A stretch of DNA of 64,000 nucleotides from CALODL01 sp942492115 (GCA_942492115.1 CALODL010000027.1:700370-764369), one strand, 5' to 3'. Shown: positions 36,291-45,742, numbered from the stretch's first letter. The notes: generated by a model not told the origin, from the sequence alone. Translations and numbers: made by a program.

Positions 36291-36839
36291 ATGGCCCGGA
36301 TACCCGGAGCACGTCCTGCCGGACTCATTCGACGTCTGGCCTATTTCATGTGCCGCAAACGCTTGGGACGGGTGGTCATGCCCATTCAGATTGTGGCGCA
36401 CCACACGCGACTCCTGCGTGCGACCGCCCACATGGAGCTGGGGCAGGAGGCTGCCCGGACTGTCGATGCCCGCCTCAAGGCTCTTGTTCAAGTCAAGGTG
36501 GCCATGCATGTGGGTTGCCCGTTCTGAGTCGATCTGGGGTCTGCCGTGGGCAGACGACTGGGGCTCGACTCGACGCACCTGCAAGCGCTGCCCGATCCAG
36601 AGCAGGCTACGGTCTTTACGCCGCTCGAGCAGCTGGCTCTGCGCTACGCCGAGGATATGACTTCCACGCCCGTGACGGTTTCGGACGAGCTTTTCGCGGC
36701 GCTGGCCGAGCACTTCAATGCAGCTCAGCTCGTCGAACTGACGTCGTGCATTGCCTGGGAGAACTACCGGGCGCGCTTCGACCATGCGTGCGGCGTCGAG
36801 TCCGAGGGCTTTGACGACCCTGCGCGCGATCAACCATGA
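36291..36839 (+). CDS. Carboxymuconolactone decarboxylase/AhpD-like protein, predicted selenoprotein (in-frame TGA at codon 79)
   Basis: Reading through the TGA at 36525-36527 gives a 182-aa protein that is a complete member of the CMD family: AHHTRLLRATAHMELG, ARLKALVQVKVAMHVGCPF, then the TGA, then VDLGSAVGRRLGL, FTPLEQLALRYAEDMTSTPV, LFAALAEHFNAAQLVELT and the family's YRARFDHACG end. Relatives have CPWC or CPFC at this spot, so the TGA replaces exactly the second redox Cys, giving Cys76-Pro-Phe-Sec79. Start ATG 36291 has GGAGGTTCACCC upstream. Members act as thiol-dependent peroxidase or disulfide-exchange proteins. Alternatives are a nonsense mutation or a base-call error. A hairpin at 36539-36555 supports recoding. 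Its 3' end overlaps the convergent YWTD gene by 10 nt. Confidence 0.72.
36539..36555 (+). promoter_or_regulatory. Candidate bacterial SECIS hairpin
   Basis: GTCTGCC-GTG-GGCAGAC is a perfect 7-bp stem with a 3-nt loop that starts with G. The loop begins 18 nt after the in-frame TGA of the CMD gene. Known bacterial SECIS elements have a small apical loop with G in its first two positions, 16 to 37 nt after the UGA. The hairpin lies in coding sequence (residues S-A-V-G-R), as bacterial SECIS elements do. Confidence 0.55.
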
Positions 36840-37765
36840 ACCGCGTGAACGACAACTGCCCGACGCCGGGTCAACACGGCACCGGCCGTCAACAGCATTG
36901 TGGTCAAAACGATGAGACTCCAGGTGGACGTGGTTGGCACGGTACTTCCATTGTTGACGATGAGCCCGAGAGGAAAGGACATACCGCTGGTGACCAGCGA
37001 TTCGATGGCCGTTCCGTCGAGATTGGCCCGTTGGATGCGGTCCGTGCCGAATTCGATCCAGTACAGTTTACCAGCAGTAGGATCAAGGCACAGATCGACC
37101 GGGCTGCCAAGGCCGGTCACGAGTGTTTCGCCAGCGGTGCCATCGAGGTTGGCGCGGCGGATCTGGCCGTTGTTGAGGTTGGTCCAATACATCTTGCCGT
37201 CGCCGAGATCCAGTTTCAATCCGTGTGAACCGCTGCCCGTGGTCAGCAGTTCAATGCCGGTGCCATCAAGGTTGGCCCGTCGGATTTGACCGTTGCCCAA
37301 CTGTGTCCAGTAAATCTTGCCGTTGGCCAGATCAAGGCCGAGACCGTGCGGATCGCCAGGTGTCGTCACGACCAGCTGCACGTCTGAGCCGTCGAGGTTG
37401 GCGCTGCGCACGCGGTTATTGGCGGCTTCGCTCCAGTACACTCTACTGTTGACCAGATCGAGGGTGATGCCGTGCGGATTGCCGCCCGCGGGAACGAGTG
37501 TTTCAGCATCAGTTCCATCGAGGTTGGCCCGTTTGACGTTGCCGCCATTCTCGACCCAGTAGATCTTGCCCGCGAATGGATCGACCGCGATACCGTCCGG
37601 TGCAGACAGGCCGCTCGACACGAGGGTCTCGACCCCGGAGCCGTCCAATTGAGCGCGGCGGATGACATTGAAGCCTGCATCGGTCCAGTACATGTGCTGG
37701 GCGGTGGCGGACAGGGTCAACAGGAGGTGGCAGAGCATGGCCAGGCGGACGACGGGCGAATGCAC
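36830..37765 (-). CDS. Secreted YWTD/LDLR-B beta-propeller with IPTL-CTERM-like tail
   Basis: A 311-aa protein. I chose the GTG at 37765 because AAAGGAGCACATCCC is immediately upstream and it opens a signal peptide ending LSATAQ. The body is a six-bladed propeller of YWTD-type repeats of about 40 residues, each with a K(I/M)YW(T/V) strand and a (I/V)RRANLDGT strand (seen in MYWTDAGFN, KIYWVENGG, VYWSEAANN, KIYWTQLGN, KMYWTNLNN, KLYWIEFGT). The tail has VPTTSTWSLIVLTTMLL, then TAGAVLTRRR, which resembles the IPTL-CTERM sorting signal. A role in binding at the cell surface is inferred; the ligand is unknown. The last 10 nt overlap the end of the convergent CMD gene. Confidence 0.85.
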   Translation of the reverse strand: MHSPVVRLAMLCHLLLTLSATAQHMYWTDAGFNVIRRAQLDGSGVETLVSSGLSAPDGIAVDPFAGKIYWVENGGNVKRANLDGTDAETLVPAGGNPHGITLDLVNSRVYWSEAANNRVRSANLDGSDVQLVVTTPGDPHGLGLDLANGKIYWTQLGNGQIRRANLDGTGIELLTTGSGSHGLKLDLGDGKMYWTNLNNGQIRRANLDGTAGETLVTGLGSPVDLCLDPTAGKLYWIEFGTDRIQRANLDGTAIESLVTSGMSFPLGLIVNNGSTVPTTSTWSLIVLTTMLLTAGAVLTRRRAVVVHAVHG

Positions 37766-38040
37766 GGGATGTGCTCCTTTCCCGATCCTGGCAGGGAGGG
37801 CGAAGATCTCAGTATACCGGGTTGGAAGCCACGTGCCTACCGTCATTCGCAGCACGGACGGGCTGACACGAGACGGCTCAGGCGTGGCTCAATGAACCCG
37901 CGGGGGCGGGCGACATCGTGAGATCAGATGGCCGTCTGGTCTACCGAAGAGTACGGCGCACGACTACGGGCCACCCCGTCGTGACGTGGGTGGCCCGTGA
38001 AGTGATCGAAGAGACCCGTTCTGTTTACGCGGTCAGTGGT

Positions 38041-38982
38041 CTATTCTCCAGGAGCATACATCCACAATCGGCCCTTCTCGTACTCGCCGACATAGCCGAC
38101 ATCCAGCGCATCCGGATGCTCGTCGTGGAAGTCCATGGAGTAGTGCGCCTGTCGGGCCTCACGTGTGCAGTACACCGTGACGATGTCCAGGCCCTCACGT
38201 TTGGCGATGGCATCGACGATGAGCTGCTTGACTTCGTGAGGTGCATCCGATCGCAAACTGGGGACCAGTATTTCGGCATAGACCTTGTCGCTCTTGAAGT
38301 CCTTGTTGGCATGGAGTAGCTCATACTCTGGCAGGTCTTCAGTCTTGCCTGATGCTTTTTCCATGGCGACTTCAAGGATCTTGCGTTCCAGATCGCTCGC
38401 TGAGTTCGCTACCAGATCATTGACCGTTGGGATGTCAGCCGACGTGTCCGGTGCGACCTCGATCGGCGCGGGATCGCTGACAGAGTCCGGGGCGCAATCG
38501 GGTTCGTCATTGGTCGCGGTGACAGCAACTGACGTTGCCGAGGATGATTCCGAGAACCAGTCGTCCATCTCAGGGTCGGCTGGTGAGTAATCGATCGGCA
38601 TGGCTACGAGTTCAACGTTTCGTGTCTCGGGCGAGTCGGTCATGAGCTTGTCGTCAGGCTGAGAACCGGCTTCACGCCACGTCGATGGGACTTCCGAAAG
38701 AGTTTTGTCTTCGACAGCAGTATTCGCTGGTGGCGTGGCCTTTTGCAGGGCACGCAGTCGCGAGACCTGCAGGTCACGCAGATGGCGCAGTTGTTCGTCG
38801 ACGGTCCGCTTCTGGTCCGGATCAACTTTGGCGACCTTGGGCGCAGGCAGTGGCCGCGGCTCATGGCTCTGATAGCCAATCGAGACCATCGCGGCACCGA
38901 TGATCGTGCCGACTACAAAGAACCCGAGAATAGCAAGATAATGAAGGCGCATGTTGCGTACCCGTTTCCTTCCTCGCGTCAT
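38041..38982 (-). CDS. Membrane-anchored hypothetical protein
   Basis: A 313-aa protein with one N-terminal hydrophobic segment (LAILGFFVVGTIIGAAMVSI) and a long acidic, low-complexity linker (Asp/Ser/Glu/Pro-rich, about residues 60-190). A compact C-terminal domain of about 110 residues follows (VKQLIVDAIAKREGLDIVTV, YCTREARQAHYSMDFH, DVGYVGEYEKGRLWMYAPGE). I do not recognise a named family. The likely topology is cytoplasmic N-terminus, single span, soluble domain outside. The start ATG at 38982 has no clear ribosome site; the Met at 38952 is an alternative. The gene is a single unit, divergent from pheS. Confidence 0.68.
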   Translation of the reverse strand: MTRGRKRVRNMRLHYLAILGFFVVGTIIGAAMVSIGYQSHEPRPLPAPKVAKVDPDQKRTVDEQLRHLRDLQVSRLRALQKATPPANTAVEDKTLSEVPSTWREAGSQPDDKLMTDSPETRNVELVAMPIDYSPADPEMDDWFSESSSATSVAVTATNDEPDCAPDSVSDPAPIEVAPDTSADIPTVNDLVANSASDLERKILEVAMEKASGKTEDLPEYELLHANKDFKSDKVYAEILVPSLRSDAPHEVKQLIVDAIAKREGLDIVTVYCTREARQAHYSMDFHDEHPDALDVGYVGEYEKGRLWMYAPGE

Positions 38983-39162
38983 GTTGACTAGAACGTAGAA
39001 AATGTACGATTCGTTCCGGTTGTTCGGCCTTCCGGGCGCGGTTAGCGGACCTGACCGCCGGGTGAGTGTGTATCAAGCCTTGATTCAACGGGTATTCGGG
39101 GACCTTGGGCGGCAGGATCAGCGGATATAGACAATGAAGACCAGTTCGCTAGGATACGCGGC

Positions 39163-40248
39163 ATGAATCTGGAGGAACTGAAAGACAAAGTCGCAAGTGT
39201 CAAGGCCGATGCGGCGGAGGCATTGAGCAGCATTGCCTCTCTCGAGCAGCTGCGGCAGCTGGAGGCTTCCGTGACGGGTCGCAAGGGCCGACTGACCGAG
39301 TTGCTCGCGGCAATCGGACGTTTTCCGAAAGAGCAACGCGGGCAGGTGGGGCAGTTGCTGAACACCGCGAAGGGCGAGCTGGCAGAATTGCTGGGCGAGG
39401 TGAAGTCACGCCTCGAGCAGGGTGAATCTGCCGCAGCTACGGCTGCCGGCCAGACCGCCGACCCGACGCTGCCGGGCGTTCCCGAACGTGTCGGTGGTTT
39501 GCATCCGGTAACCCTCGTGCAATGGGAAATCGAGGCTATCTTCGAACGGCTCGGTTTTACGATCGAGTCGGGGCCCGAGATGGAAACCGATTTCTATAAC
39601 TTCGAGGCACTGAACATTCCTGGGTGGCATCCTGCCCGAGACATGCAGGATACATTCTGGCTCGAGAACGGTTTCCTGCTGCGTACACATACGTCACCGG
39701 TGCAGATCCGGGCCATGGAGAAATTCGGGCCACCCTTGCGCTGCATCGTACCTGGACGCTGCTTTCGTTATGAAACCATCGATGCGTCGCACGAAAATAC
39801 TTTCCATCAATGCGAAGGCCTGATGATCGACAAAGGGATCTCTATCGCGCACCTGATCGCGGTGATGAAGCTCCTCTTGACCGAGGTGTTCCAGCGCGAG
39901 GTCAAAGTGCGGTTGAGGCCCGGCTACTTCCCATTCGTCGAACCGGGTTTTGAACTGGACATGAGCTGCACGATCTGCAACGGCCAGGGCTGTAAGACGT
40001 GCAAGAAGAGCGGATGGGTTGAAATCCTTCCATGCGGTATGGTGCACCCAAATGTCTTGCGCTTCGGGGGCATCGATCCTCACGAGTACACCGGTTTCGC
40101 TTTTGGGCTGGGGCTCACCCGGCTGGCAATGATGAAGTATGCGGTTGGCGACATTCGAGTGATGAACTCAGGGATGTTGTCGGGCCTCGTGCCGCCGCGA
40201 GAACTCTGCGGCCCCATCATCAAGGCAGGTGGGGCGGCAACCTCATGA
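39163..40248 (+). CDS. pheS: Phenylalanyl-tRNA synthetase alpha subunit
   Basis: A 361-aa PheS, usual length. An N-terminal coiled-coil arm (about 1-90) is followed by the class II catalytic core: motif 1 region HPVTLVQWEIEAIFERLGFT, motif 2 with FRYETIDASHENTFHQCEG (Arg, Glu and the His/Gln of the active site), and motif 3 with GFAFGLGLTRLAMMKYAVGD. CTICNGQGCKTCKKSGWVEI is the conserved PheS segment before motif 3. It charges tRNA-Phe with phenylalanine as an alpha2-beta2 enzyme with PheT, encoded 39 nt downstream. Start ATG 39163 is supported by family length. The gene is the first of a pheS-pheT-hydrolase unit. Confidence 0.97.
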   Translation: MNLEELKDKVASVKADAAEALSSIASLEQLRQLEASVTGRKGRLTELLAAIGRFPKEQRGQVGQLLNTAKGELAELLGEVKSRLEQGESAAATAAGQTADPTLPGVPERVGGLHPVTLVQWEIEAIFERLGFTIESGPEMETDFYNFEALNIPGWHPARDMQDTFWLENGFLLRTHTSPVQIRAMEKFGPPLRCIVPGRCFRYETIDASHENTFHQCEGLMIDKGISIAHLIAVMKLLLTEVFQREVKVRLRPGYFPFVEPGFELDMSCTICNGQGCKTCKKSGWVEILPCGMVHPNVLRFGGIDPHEYTGFAFGLGLTRLAMMKYAVGDIRVMNSGMLSGLVPPRELCGPIIKAGGAATS

Positions 40249-40287
40249 GCAGGTGCACGCCGGGTCGGCCAATGAAAGGTAATTGAC

Positions 40288-42399
40288 GTGCTTGTCTCGC
40301 TGAACTGGTTACGTGATTTCGTCGATATCCCAGCAGATGTCGATGCCTATGCGCTCGCCGAGCGATTTACGACGACGTGTGCCGAAGTCGAAAAAGTGAT
40401 TCCTTTGCGCAGGGGTGAGATCACACCGGCTGAAACGACGTGCACCCAGGACGATTGGGTCATCGAGATCGACAACAAGTCCATCACGCATCGGCCGGAC
40501 CTGTGGGGGCACTACGGTATCGCCCGTGAGATGGCCGCCATGTTGCAATTGCCACTCAAGGCGCTCGACGTGGCCGATGGAGAAGCGCTGGATAACGAGA
40601 AGCTGCCGGAGATCCCGATCATCATCGATGATCCCAGCCTGTGTGCGCGGTACTCCGGCATCATGCTCAGCGGATTGGGTGCCCAGAGCTCACCGGAGTG
40701 GATGCAGGCACGCCTGAGTCACGTTGGGCAGCGCCCGATCAGCGCTCTGGTCGATCTGACGAATTATGTAATGATCGAGTTGGGGCAGCCGACCCACGCA
40801 TTCGATGGGGACATGGTCACGGGGATCGAGGTTGCGGTTGGTGAAGAAGGCGCCGAGTTCACGACCCTTGACGGCCAACTGCGCAAGCTGCCTGCAGGCG
40901 CACTGATGATCCAGACCGGTCGGCGTAATGTCGCGCTCGCCGGAGTCATGGGGGGCCTCGACACCGAGGTCACTGCCTCGACGACAAAAATGCTTTTGGA
41001 ATCGGCCAGCTTCGACGCCGCGACGATACGCCGGTGTGCCACGGCTCTCGGGCACCGGACCGATGCCAGCACTCGGTTCGAGAAGTCGCTGGATCCTGCA
41101 TTGACCGTTCTGGCCATTGCACGGTTCGTGCGGTTGGCTGCCGATCAGTTCCCGGATATGACCTTCGAGACGCGATTGAGCGATTGCTTTCCGGAGCCGC
41201 CGACACCTTTGTCGATCGACATCGATCCCAGTTTCGTGTCAACCTTCATTGGCAAGAACATTTCGCTGGCGGAGATGAAGACGATCCTCGAAGCGCTGGA
41301 ATTCAAGGTCAACGACCACGATGACCATATCGCAGTGCTTGTTCCGTCGTTCAGGGCCACCAAGGATATCGAGGGGGAGGCTGATATCATCGAGGAGATT
41401 GCCCGCTTCGTGGGCTATGGCAATATCGATCCGGTACTGCCACAGGCTACCGTGCGCCATTTTTCGCCGAATGGCATGCATGAACTGGAGCAGGACACCT
41501 TGAAGGTATTCTGCCGTGCAGAGGGCTACTTCGAGATCCACGACTACATCTGGTATCACGACGACTGGCTCAAGACGCTGGGTTATGATCCCGGGGCCAG
41601 CATCGTGTTGCGTAACCCGGCCGCGTCCGGCTTGGAGCGTTTGCGTCACAGCGTGATGCCCGGTCTGCTCAAGGCCGCAGAGGCCAATCGTCGAGATCAG
41701 CCCAATGTCCGGCTCCTGTCTTTGGGCAGTGTGTTTACACCGACTGTTGATTCCGAAGACGTCCGGGCGTTTCAGCGCCGTCACCTGGGGTTGATGGCAA
41801 TCAGACGCGGGCGTAAGGCACAGGACGCCCTGCTGGCTGATGTCAAGAACAGTGTGGCCAAGTGGGCAGAGCATCTCTTCGGCACCGGCGTCAGCTTCTC
41901 GACCCTGGCCGGCGGGCATCGTCCCTGGGAGGACCCGCAACGCGCGGCTGAAGTCCTCATTGCGGGGGCTGCGGTTGGACGCATTGCGACGGTGCCATTG
42001 CCCTTGCGCCGATCGATTGATGAGCACCTCTCGGCCTGGTCCATGGTCGCCGCCGAGATCACACTGGATGACCTGGCCGGGCGTCGGCCCGTGGCCGCGC
42101 GGTTGCCAGCAATCCCCGAACATCCGGAGGTCGATCTCGATTTCTCGATCGTGGTGGACAGCGCGCGAACCTATATGACAGTGCGGCCCGAACTGGAGAG
42201 TTTCTCACACCCATTACTCAAGCGTCTGTCCTACGAAGGGTGCTATGAAGGCAAGAGCCTGCCCGAGGGGCAGCGCAGCCTGTTGTTACGTGCGCGCATC
42301 GGCGAGGCACGGCGCACTTTGCGCGAGGAAGATATCAAGGGTTTCTCCACGACATTCGAGTCGTTCCTGGCGGACCATGACATCGCATTACGTCAATAA
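40288..42399 (+). CDS. pheT: Phenylalanyl-tRNA synthetase beta subunit, short form
   Basis: A 703-aa PheT, about 90-100 residues shorter than typical. It begins LNWLRDFVDIP and goes from CAEVEKVIP almost directly to DDWVIEIDNKSITHRPDLWG, so the usual tRNA-binding OB-fold (EMAPII-like) domain at about residues 40-150 is missing. The B3/B4 region (PISALVDLTNYVMIELGQPT, LAGVMGGLDTEVT), the B5 region (IEGEADIIEEIARFVGYGNI) and the C-terminal anticodon-binding fold are present, ending KGFSTTFESFL. The GTG start at 40288 has AAAGGTAATTGAC upstream and is 39 nt after pheS. Editing in B3/B4 can still operate. The last 23 nt overlap the next gene. Confidence 0.95.
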   Translation: MLVSLNWLRDFVDIPADVDAYALAERFTTTCAEVEKVIPLRRGEITPAETTCTQDDWVIEIDNKSITHRPDLWGHYGIAREMAAMLQLPLKALDVADGEALDNEKLPEIPIIIDDPSLCARYSGIMLSGLGAQSSPEWMQARLSHVGQRPISALVDLTNYVMIELGQPTHAFDGDMVTGIEVAVGEEGAEFTTLDGQLRKLPAGALMIQTGRRNVALAGVMGGLDTEVTASTTKMLLESASFDAATIRRCATALGHRTDASTRFEKSLDPALTVLAIARFVRLAADQFPDMTFETRLSDCFPEPPTPLSIDIDPSFVSTFIGKNISLAEMKTILEALEFKVNDHDDHIAVLVPSFRATKDIEGEADIIEEIARFVGYGNIDPVLPQATVRHFSPNGMHELEQDTLKVFCRAEGYFEIHDYIWYHDDWLKTLGYDPGASIVLRNPAASGLERLRHSVMPGLLKAAEANRRDQPNVRLLSLGSVFTPTVDSEDVRAFQRRHLGLMAIRRGRKAQDALLADVKNSVAKWAEHLFGTGVSFSTLAGGHRPWEDPQRAAEVLIAGAAVGRIATVPLPLRRSIDEHLSAWSMVAAEITLDDLAGRRPVAARLPAIPEHPEVDLDFSIVVDSARTYMTVRPELESFSHPLLKRLSYEGCYEGKSLPEGQRSLLLRARIGEARRTLREEDIKGFSTTFESFLADHDIALRQ

Positions 42400-43336
42400 C
42401 ACGCTTGTTCTGAGTATCGCGATGGTGCTGTCTTCCTGCGGTGGATGCGGCCTGCTCAAGCCGACACCGGCAGCAGACATCATCAAACGCGTGGAACCAG
42501 GTAGTGGCATCGATTACGTTCTCTATCAACCCACCGGCTATCGTTCCGATCGCGAATGGCCACTGATCATCGTGTGCCACAACCAGCCATGGGACCGTCC
42601 ACGGGATGCGATTGCCGATTGGGCGGCATTGGCCGAGGAGCACGACATTGTTCTGGCAGCGCCTGCATTATCAGGGTCCAACTATCAGGCTAGCGAAGAA
42701 CAGTTGCGGCAGGACGAGGACGTTGTGTTGGGTGTGGTCAAGCATGTTCGCGCATCGTGCCGGATAGCCCGGGACAGGATTGTCATTGCCGGCATGTCCA
42801 ACGCGGCGCGGCCGGCCGCGTTCATCGGTTTGCGCAATCCAGGGCTGTTTCGCAACGTGGTGATGATCAAGCCCCATTTCGGAACCGACATTCTCGAGAA
42901 GACCGCAGCGCGGATCGATCCGTATCAGAAGGTGCTCGTGGTGGTCGGCATGGGGGATCTACGCAAGGGCACATCGCGCGAATGTCTCGATTGGCTGTAC
43001 GAGTACGTTGATGTCAGCGAAGTAGACAGCGCAATGAATCCCGGCAAGTTTCCCGAAATCGCTTACCACAACGTGCAGTTGATGCAGCGGCGTGACCCGT
43101 GGATTCACATGGGTGTGTACGAATTGGGTCCACCCAACCGCCTGCGTTTCCAAGTGACCAGTTCATTCAGGGATGTCTACCGGTACAAGTGGGACTTCGG
43201 TGATGGCGGTTCCGCCGTGGTTGCGGCCCCTGAACACACCTTCACGCATAGCGGGGAATACATCGTGACGCTCGAAATCGAGCCAGAACGTGGCACTGTC
43301 TTTACGCGCCAGATTTCAATCGTCATCACCCCGTGA
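42377..43336 (+). CDS. Lipoprotein alpha/beta-hydrolase with C-terminal PKD domain
   Basis: A 319-aa protein overlapping the end of pheT by 23 nt. The signal peptide has lipobox VLSSC (Cys21). Residues about 45-210 look like an alpha/beta-hydrolase of the esterase/PHB-depolymerase type: REWPLIIVCHNQPW, LAEEHDIVLAAPALSGSNYQ and the nucleophile elbow IVIAGMSNAARPA. The Asp and His of the triad cannot be assigned with confidence. The last 80 residues are a PKD domain (YKWDFGDGGSAVV, HTFTHSGEYIVTLEIE). It probably acts outside the cytoplasm. The linkage to pheST may only be physical overlap. The substrate is unknown. Confidence 0.8.
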   Translation: MTSHYVNNTLVLSIAMVLSSCGGCGLLKPTPAADIIKRVEPGSGIDYVLYQPTGYRSDREWPLIIVCHNQPWDRPRDAIADWAALAEEHDIVLAAPALSGSNYQASEEQLRQDEDVVLGVVKHVRASCRIARDRIVIAGMSNAARPAAFIGLRNPGLFRNVVMIKPHFGTDILEKTAARIDPYQKVLVVVGMGDLRKGTSRECLDWLYEYVDVSEVDSAMNPGKFPEIAYHNVQLMQRRDPWIHMGVYELGPPNRLRFQVTSSFRDVYRYKWDFGDGGSAVVAAPEHTFTHSGEYIVTLEIEPERGTVFTRQISIVITP

Positions 43337-43433
43337 ATGTCGTGCGACACCATGGGTTCCGTGCACGTGGCCGGATGTGGTAACGCTGAACACGCCGAGT
43401 CGCGACGACCCCGCCAGTCTTCTTCGACACCCA

Positions 43434-45650
43434 TTACACCCGTCGGCCCGTTGTTCGCGTGGCCCACGCCGAGACCGGCTTACGGGCGATGACCAACAAG
43501 GCCGGAAGTAACAGCAGATCGGCGGCCAGCGCACACAGCATGCTCAAACCAATAATGGCTCCGAAATACGCCATGGGCAGGAATCGGGAAAAGCACAGGA
43601 CCCAGAAGCCCAGGGCCAGGACGATCGTGGTGAACAGGCAGGCCCGACCCACGCTGAGATGGCTGGCATGGATGGCCGCGGCGAGCGAGTCCATGTCTGC
43701 AATATCGCGACGTACGCGCCACAGATAGTGGATCGTGTCATCGATGGCGATGCCGAGCGCGATGGACAGCATCATAGCCGTCGCCATGTTGATCGGGATA
43801 CGCAACCAGCCCATGAGGCCGAGGCTGGCCAGGATCGTCACGATATTCGGGACCATGGCGAGCAGTCCCACCAGTCCAGAACGCAACCACATTGCCGACA
43901 CGATGAACACCGCGATGGCCGAGACCCCGAACGTGCGGTACTGATCCTCGACCAATCCTGCCATGAGCGTCGCATAGAAGTAGTACAGGCCAGTCAGTTC
44001 AACCGTGTACCCGTCCCCGAATGCTGCGACAGCCCACTTCTGAATCGTCGATGCGGTGATCAGCTTGTCATTCACTTCAGTGCCCTCGCGAGCCAGCAAG
44101 CTGATTCGCAGCGCTTGACCGCTGCGGCCGGTGAACACACGCAGAGGGTCCTCGCCGCTCAGCGAGGCCAGTACACCGCTGAGGGTACTCAGGCGGGCTT
44201 GAAGGTCTGTTTCTGAACTTGGGAGAGGCTGCCCGGCTCCGCGCAGCAAATCGACGACGCTGAGCGACTTGGTGATGGCGTCGTACTTCTCGACGGCACG
44301 GGAGGTCACCTCTTCACAAGCGCGGACGGTGTGCAGATTGATCAGGGGTTGAGATCCGCGCGGCCTGACGACGAGCTCGATCGAGCTCAGCGGTGCAAGG
44401 TGTGCTTCGACGAACTCGTAGCCCTGGCGCACTGAGCTGCCAGCACGGAAGTTCTCGACGAACTTACTCTCGAAGCGCAGGAAGGGAATGGGGGCGGCGA
44501 GTATGGCCGTGCCCATGATGAACAGAGCAATGACGCTGCGCGGGCGCGCTATGGCCAGTCCCGCGGCTCGTGAAAGAATCCACTGCGTCGCGCGGTTGCT
44601 GCGGGGAGTGTGCTGCGGTGTCGGTTTCAAGGCCAGGAGACCAACGAGTGTGGCTACGAGCGCAATGCCCAGGCCACAGACCATGATGGCTCCGAACGTG
44701 CGGATTGGTTGAATGTCCGAGAGTGTGACCGCTGCAAAACCTGCAGCCGTAGTGACGATGACCGCGGTTACTGGAGCCAGCATGCGCCGCAATGTGTGGA
44801 TGCCTGGCGGTGCAAGTCCGGTGGCCACAGTCTCCTGGAAGGCCATCGATACGTGCACACATGACGCAACCGTCAGCGCGGTGATCAATATGATGGTCGT
44901 TTGCATGAGCAGCGAGACATTGATTTGCAGGAAGGCGGTGATTCCGAGTGTGCACAACGTGGCGGCGATTGCACTGCTCAGCGCATAGGTCGCGGCGCGC
45001 CATGATCCGACAGTCATTGCCAAGGCGATGATCATGATGGCACAGATGGCCAGCGAGAAATCGGTCATGTCGCGATGGACCAGTTCGAACATCTGGTACA
45101 TCGTGACGTACGGACCGGTCAGGATGATGTCGAAATCTGCATAGTCCGCACGGGCGCGGGTTACTGCCGCGCGCAGGGCCGCGACAGTGTCCGCACGGAG
45201 ATCGCCCGATTCTGCCTCGGGCAACATCTGCACGAGGATACCGGCAGTCTTGCGGTCGTGGCTGATGAGCAGGCCGTCAATAAGGGGGTGCCGGATCCAC
45301 ATCGAACGGCCCAGGGCGGGCAGGCTGGCTATACTGCGCACGCGGTTGACTGCGTCGAGCTCCGTGCACGCGCCAGTCAACTGGCGTAGACAGGCGATGG
45401 CTCGGTCGTCCAGTGCATCCTGGCTGCGCACGGCGATGAGGGTCAACTCGCTGCCGGAAAACTCATCCATGAACGACTGGAATTCATCAAATGCAGGGTT
45501 GCTGGCCCCCACGAAAGATCGCAGCGTGTAACTCTCGTACAGCCCGGGATTGTACAGGGCAACGATCGATGCCACGCCGCCGAGGATCAACAGGCCAATC
45601 AGCCAGTGCCACGTCTTGCAAATAGCGCGGACTACAAATTGATCATGCAT
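43434..45650 (-). CDS. RND-superfamily (MMPL-type) exporter
   Basis: A 738-aa polytopic membrane protein of about 12 spans in two repeats: an N-terminal TM1, a periplasmic loop with FQSFMDEFSGSELTLIAV, a block of spans, a second loop, and a second block. The motif MLSIALGIAIDDTIHYLWRV in the second half is typical of predicted RND exporters of the COG1033 type, as is SLLMQTTIILITALTVASCV in the first half. It is too short for a classical drug RND pump and lacks the extra CusA-type domains. The start is taken as ATG 45650; the TTG at 45662 is an alternative. It lies 92 nt downstream of lptD on the same strand and may be co-transcribed, which hints at a lipid or envelope substrate. Confidence 0.85.
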   Translation of the reverse strand: MHDQFVVRAICKTWHWLIGLLILGGVASIVALYNPGLYESYTLRSFVGASNPAFDEFQSFMDEFSGSELTLIAVRSQDALDDRAIACLRQLTGACTELDAVNRVRSIASLPALGRSMWIRHPLIDGLLISHDRKTAGILVQMLPEAESGDLRADTVAALRAAVTRARADYADFDIILTGPYVTMYQMFELVHRDMTDFSLAICAIMIIALAMTVGSWRAATYALSSAIAATLCTLGITAFLQINVSLLMQTTIILITALTVASCVHVSMAFQETVATGLAPPGIHTLRRMLAPVTAVIVTTAAGFAAVTLSDIQPIRTFGAIMVCGLGIALVATLVGLLALKPTPQHTPRSNRATQWILSRAAGLAIARPRSVIALFIMGTAILAAPIPFLRFESKFVENFRAGSSVRQGYEFVEAHLAPLSSIELVVRPRGSQPLINLHTVRACEEVTSRAVEKYDAITKSLSVVDLLRGAGQPLPSSETDLQARLSTLSGVLASLSGEDPLRVFTGRSGQALRISLLAREGTEVNDKLITASTIQKWAVAAFGDGYTVELTGLYYFYATLMAGLVEDQYRTFGVSAIAVFIVSAMWLRSGLVGLLAMVPNIVTILASLGLMGWLRIPINMATAMMLSIALGIAIDDTIHYLWRVRRDIADMDSLAAAIHASHLSVGRACLFTTIVLALGFWVLCFSRFLPMAYFGAIIGLSMLCALAADLLLLPALLVIARKPVSAWATRTTGRRV

Positions 45651-45742
45651 GTCGCTGGTCAAGGTGTTGGCGACAGTAGATCAACGGACGCGTGGAATCA
45701 AGGACGGTTACCAGGTGTCCGGGCAGGCATCGAGGGGGTGCG

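Noticed and set aside
36546..36839. Separate gene starting at GTG 36546 after the TGA
   Set aside because: The start lies in the loop of the SECIS-like hairpin, has no ribosome site, and would give only the C-terminal part of a CMD domain. Both halves are in the same frame, so read-through is simpler.
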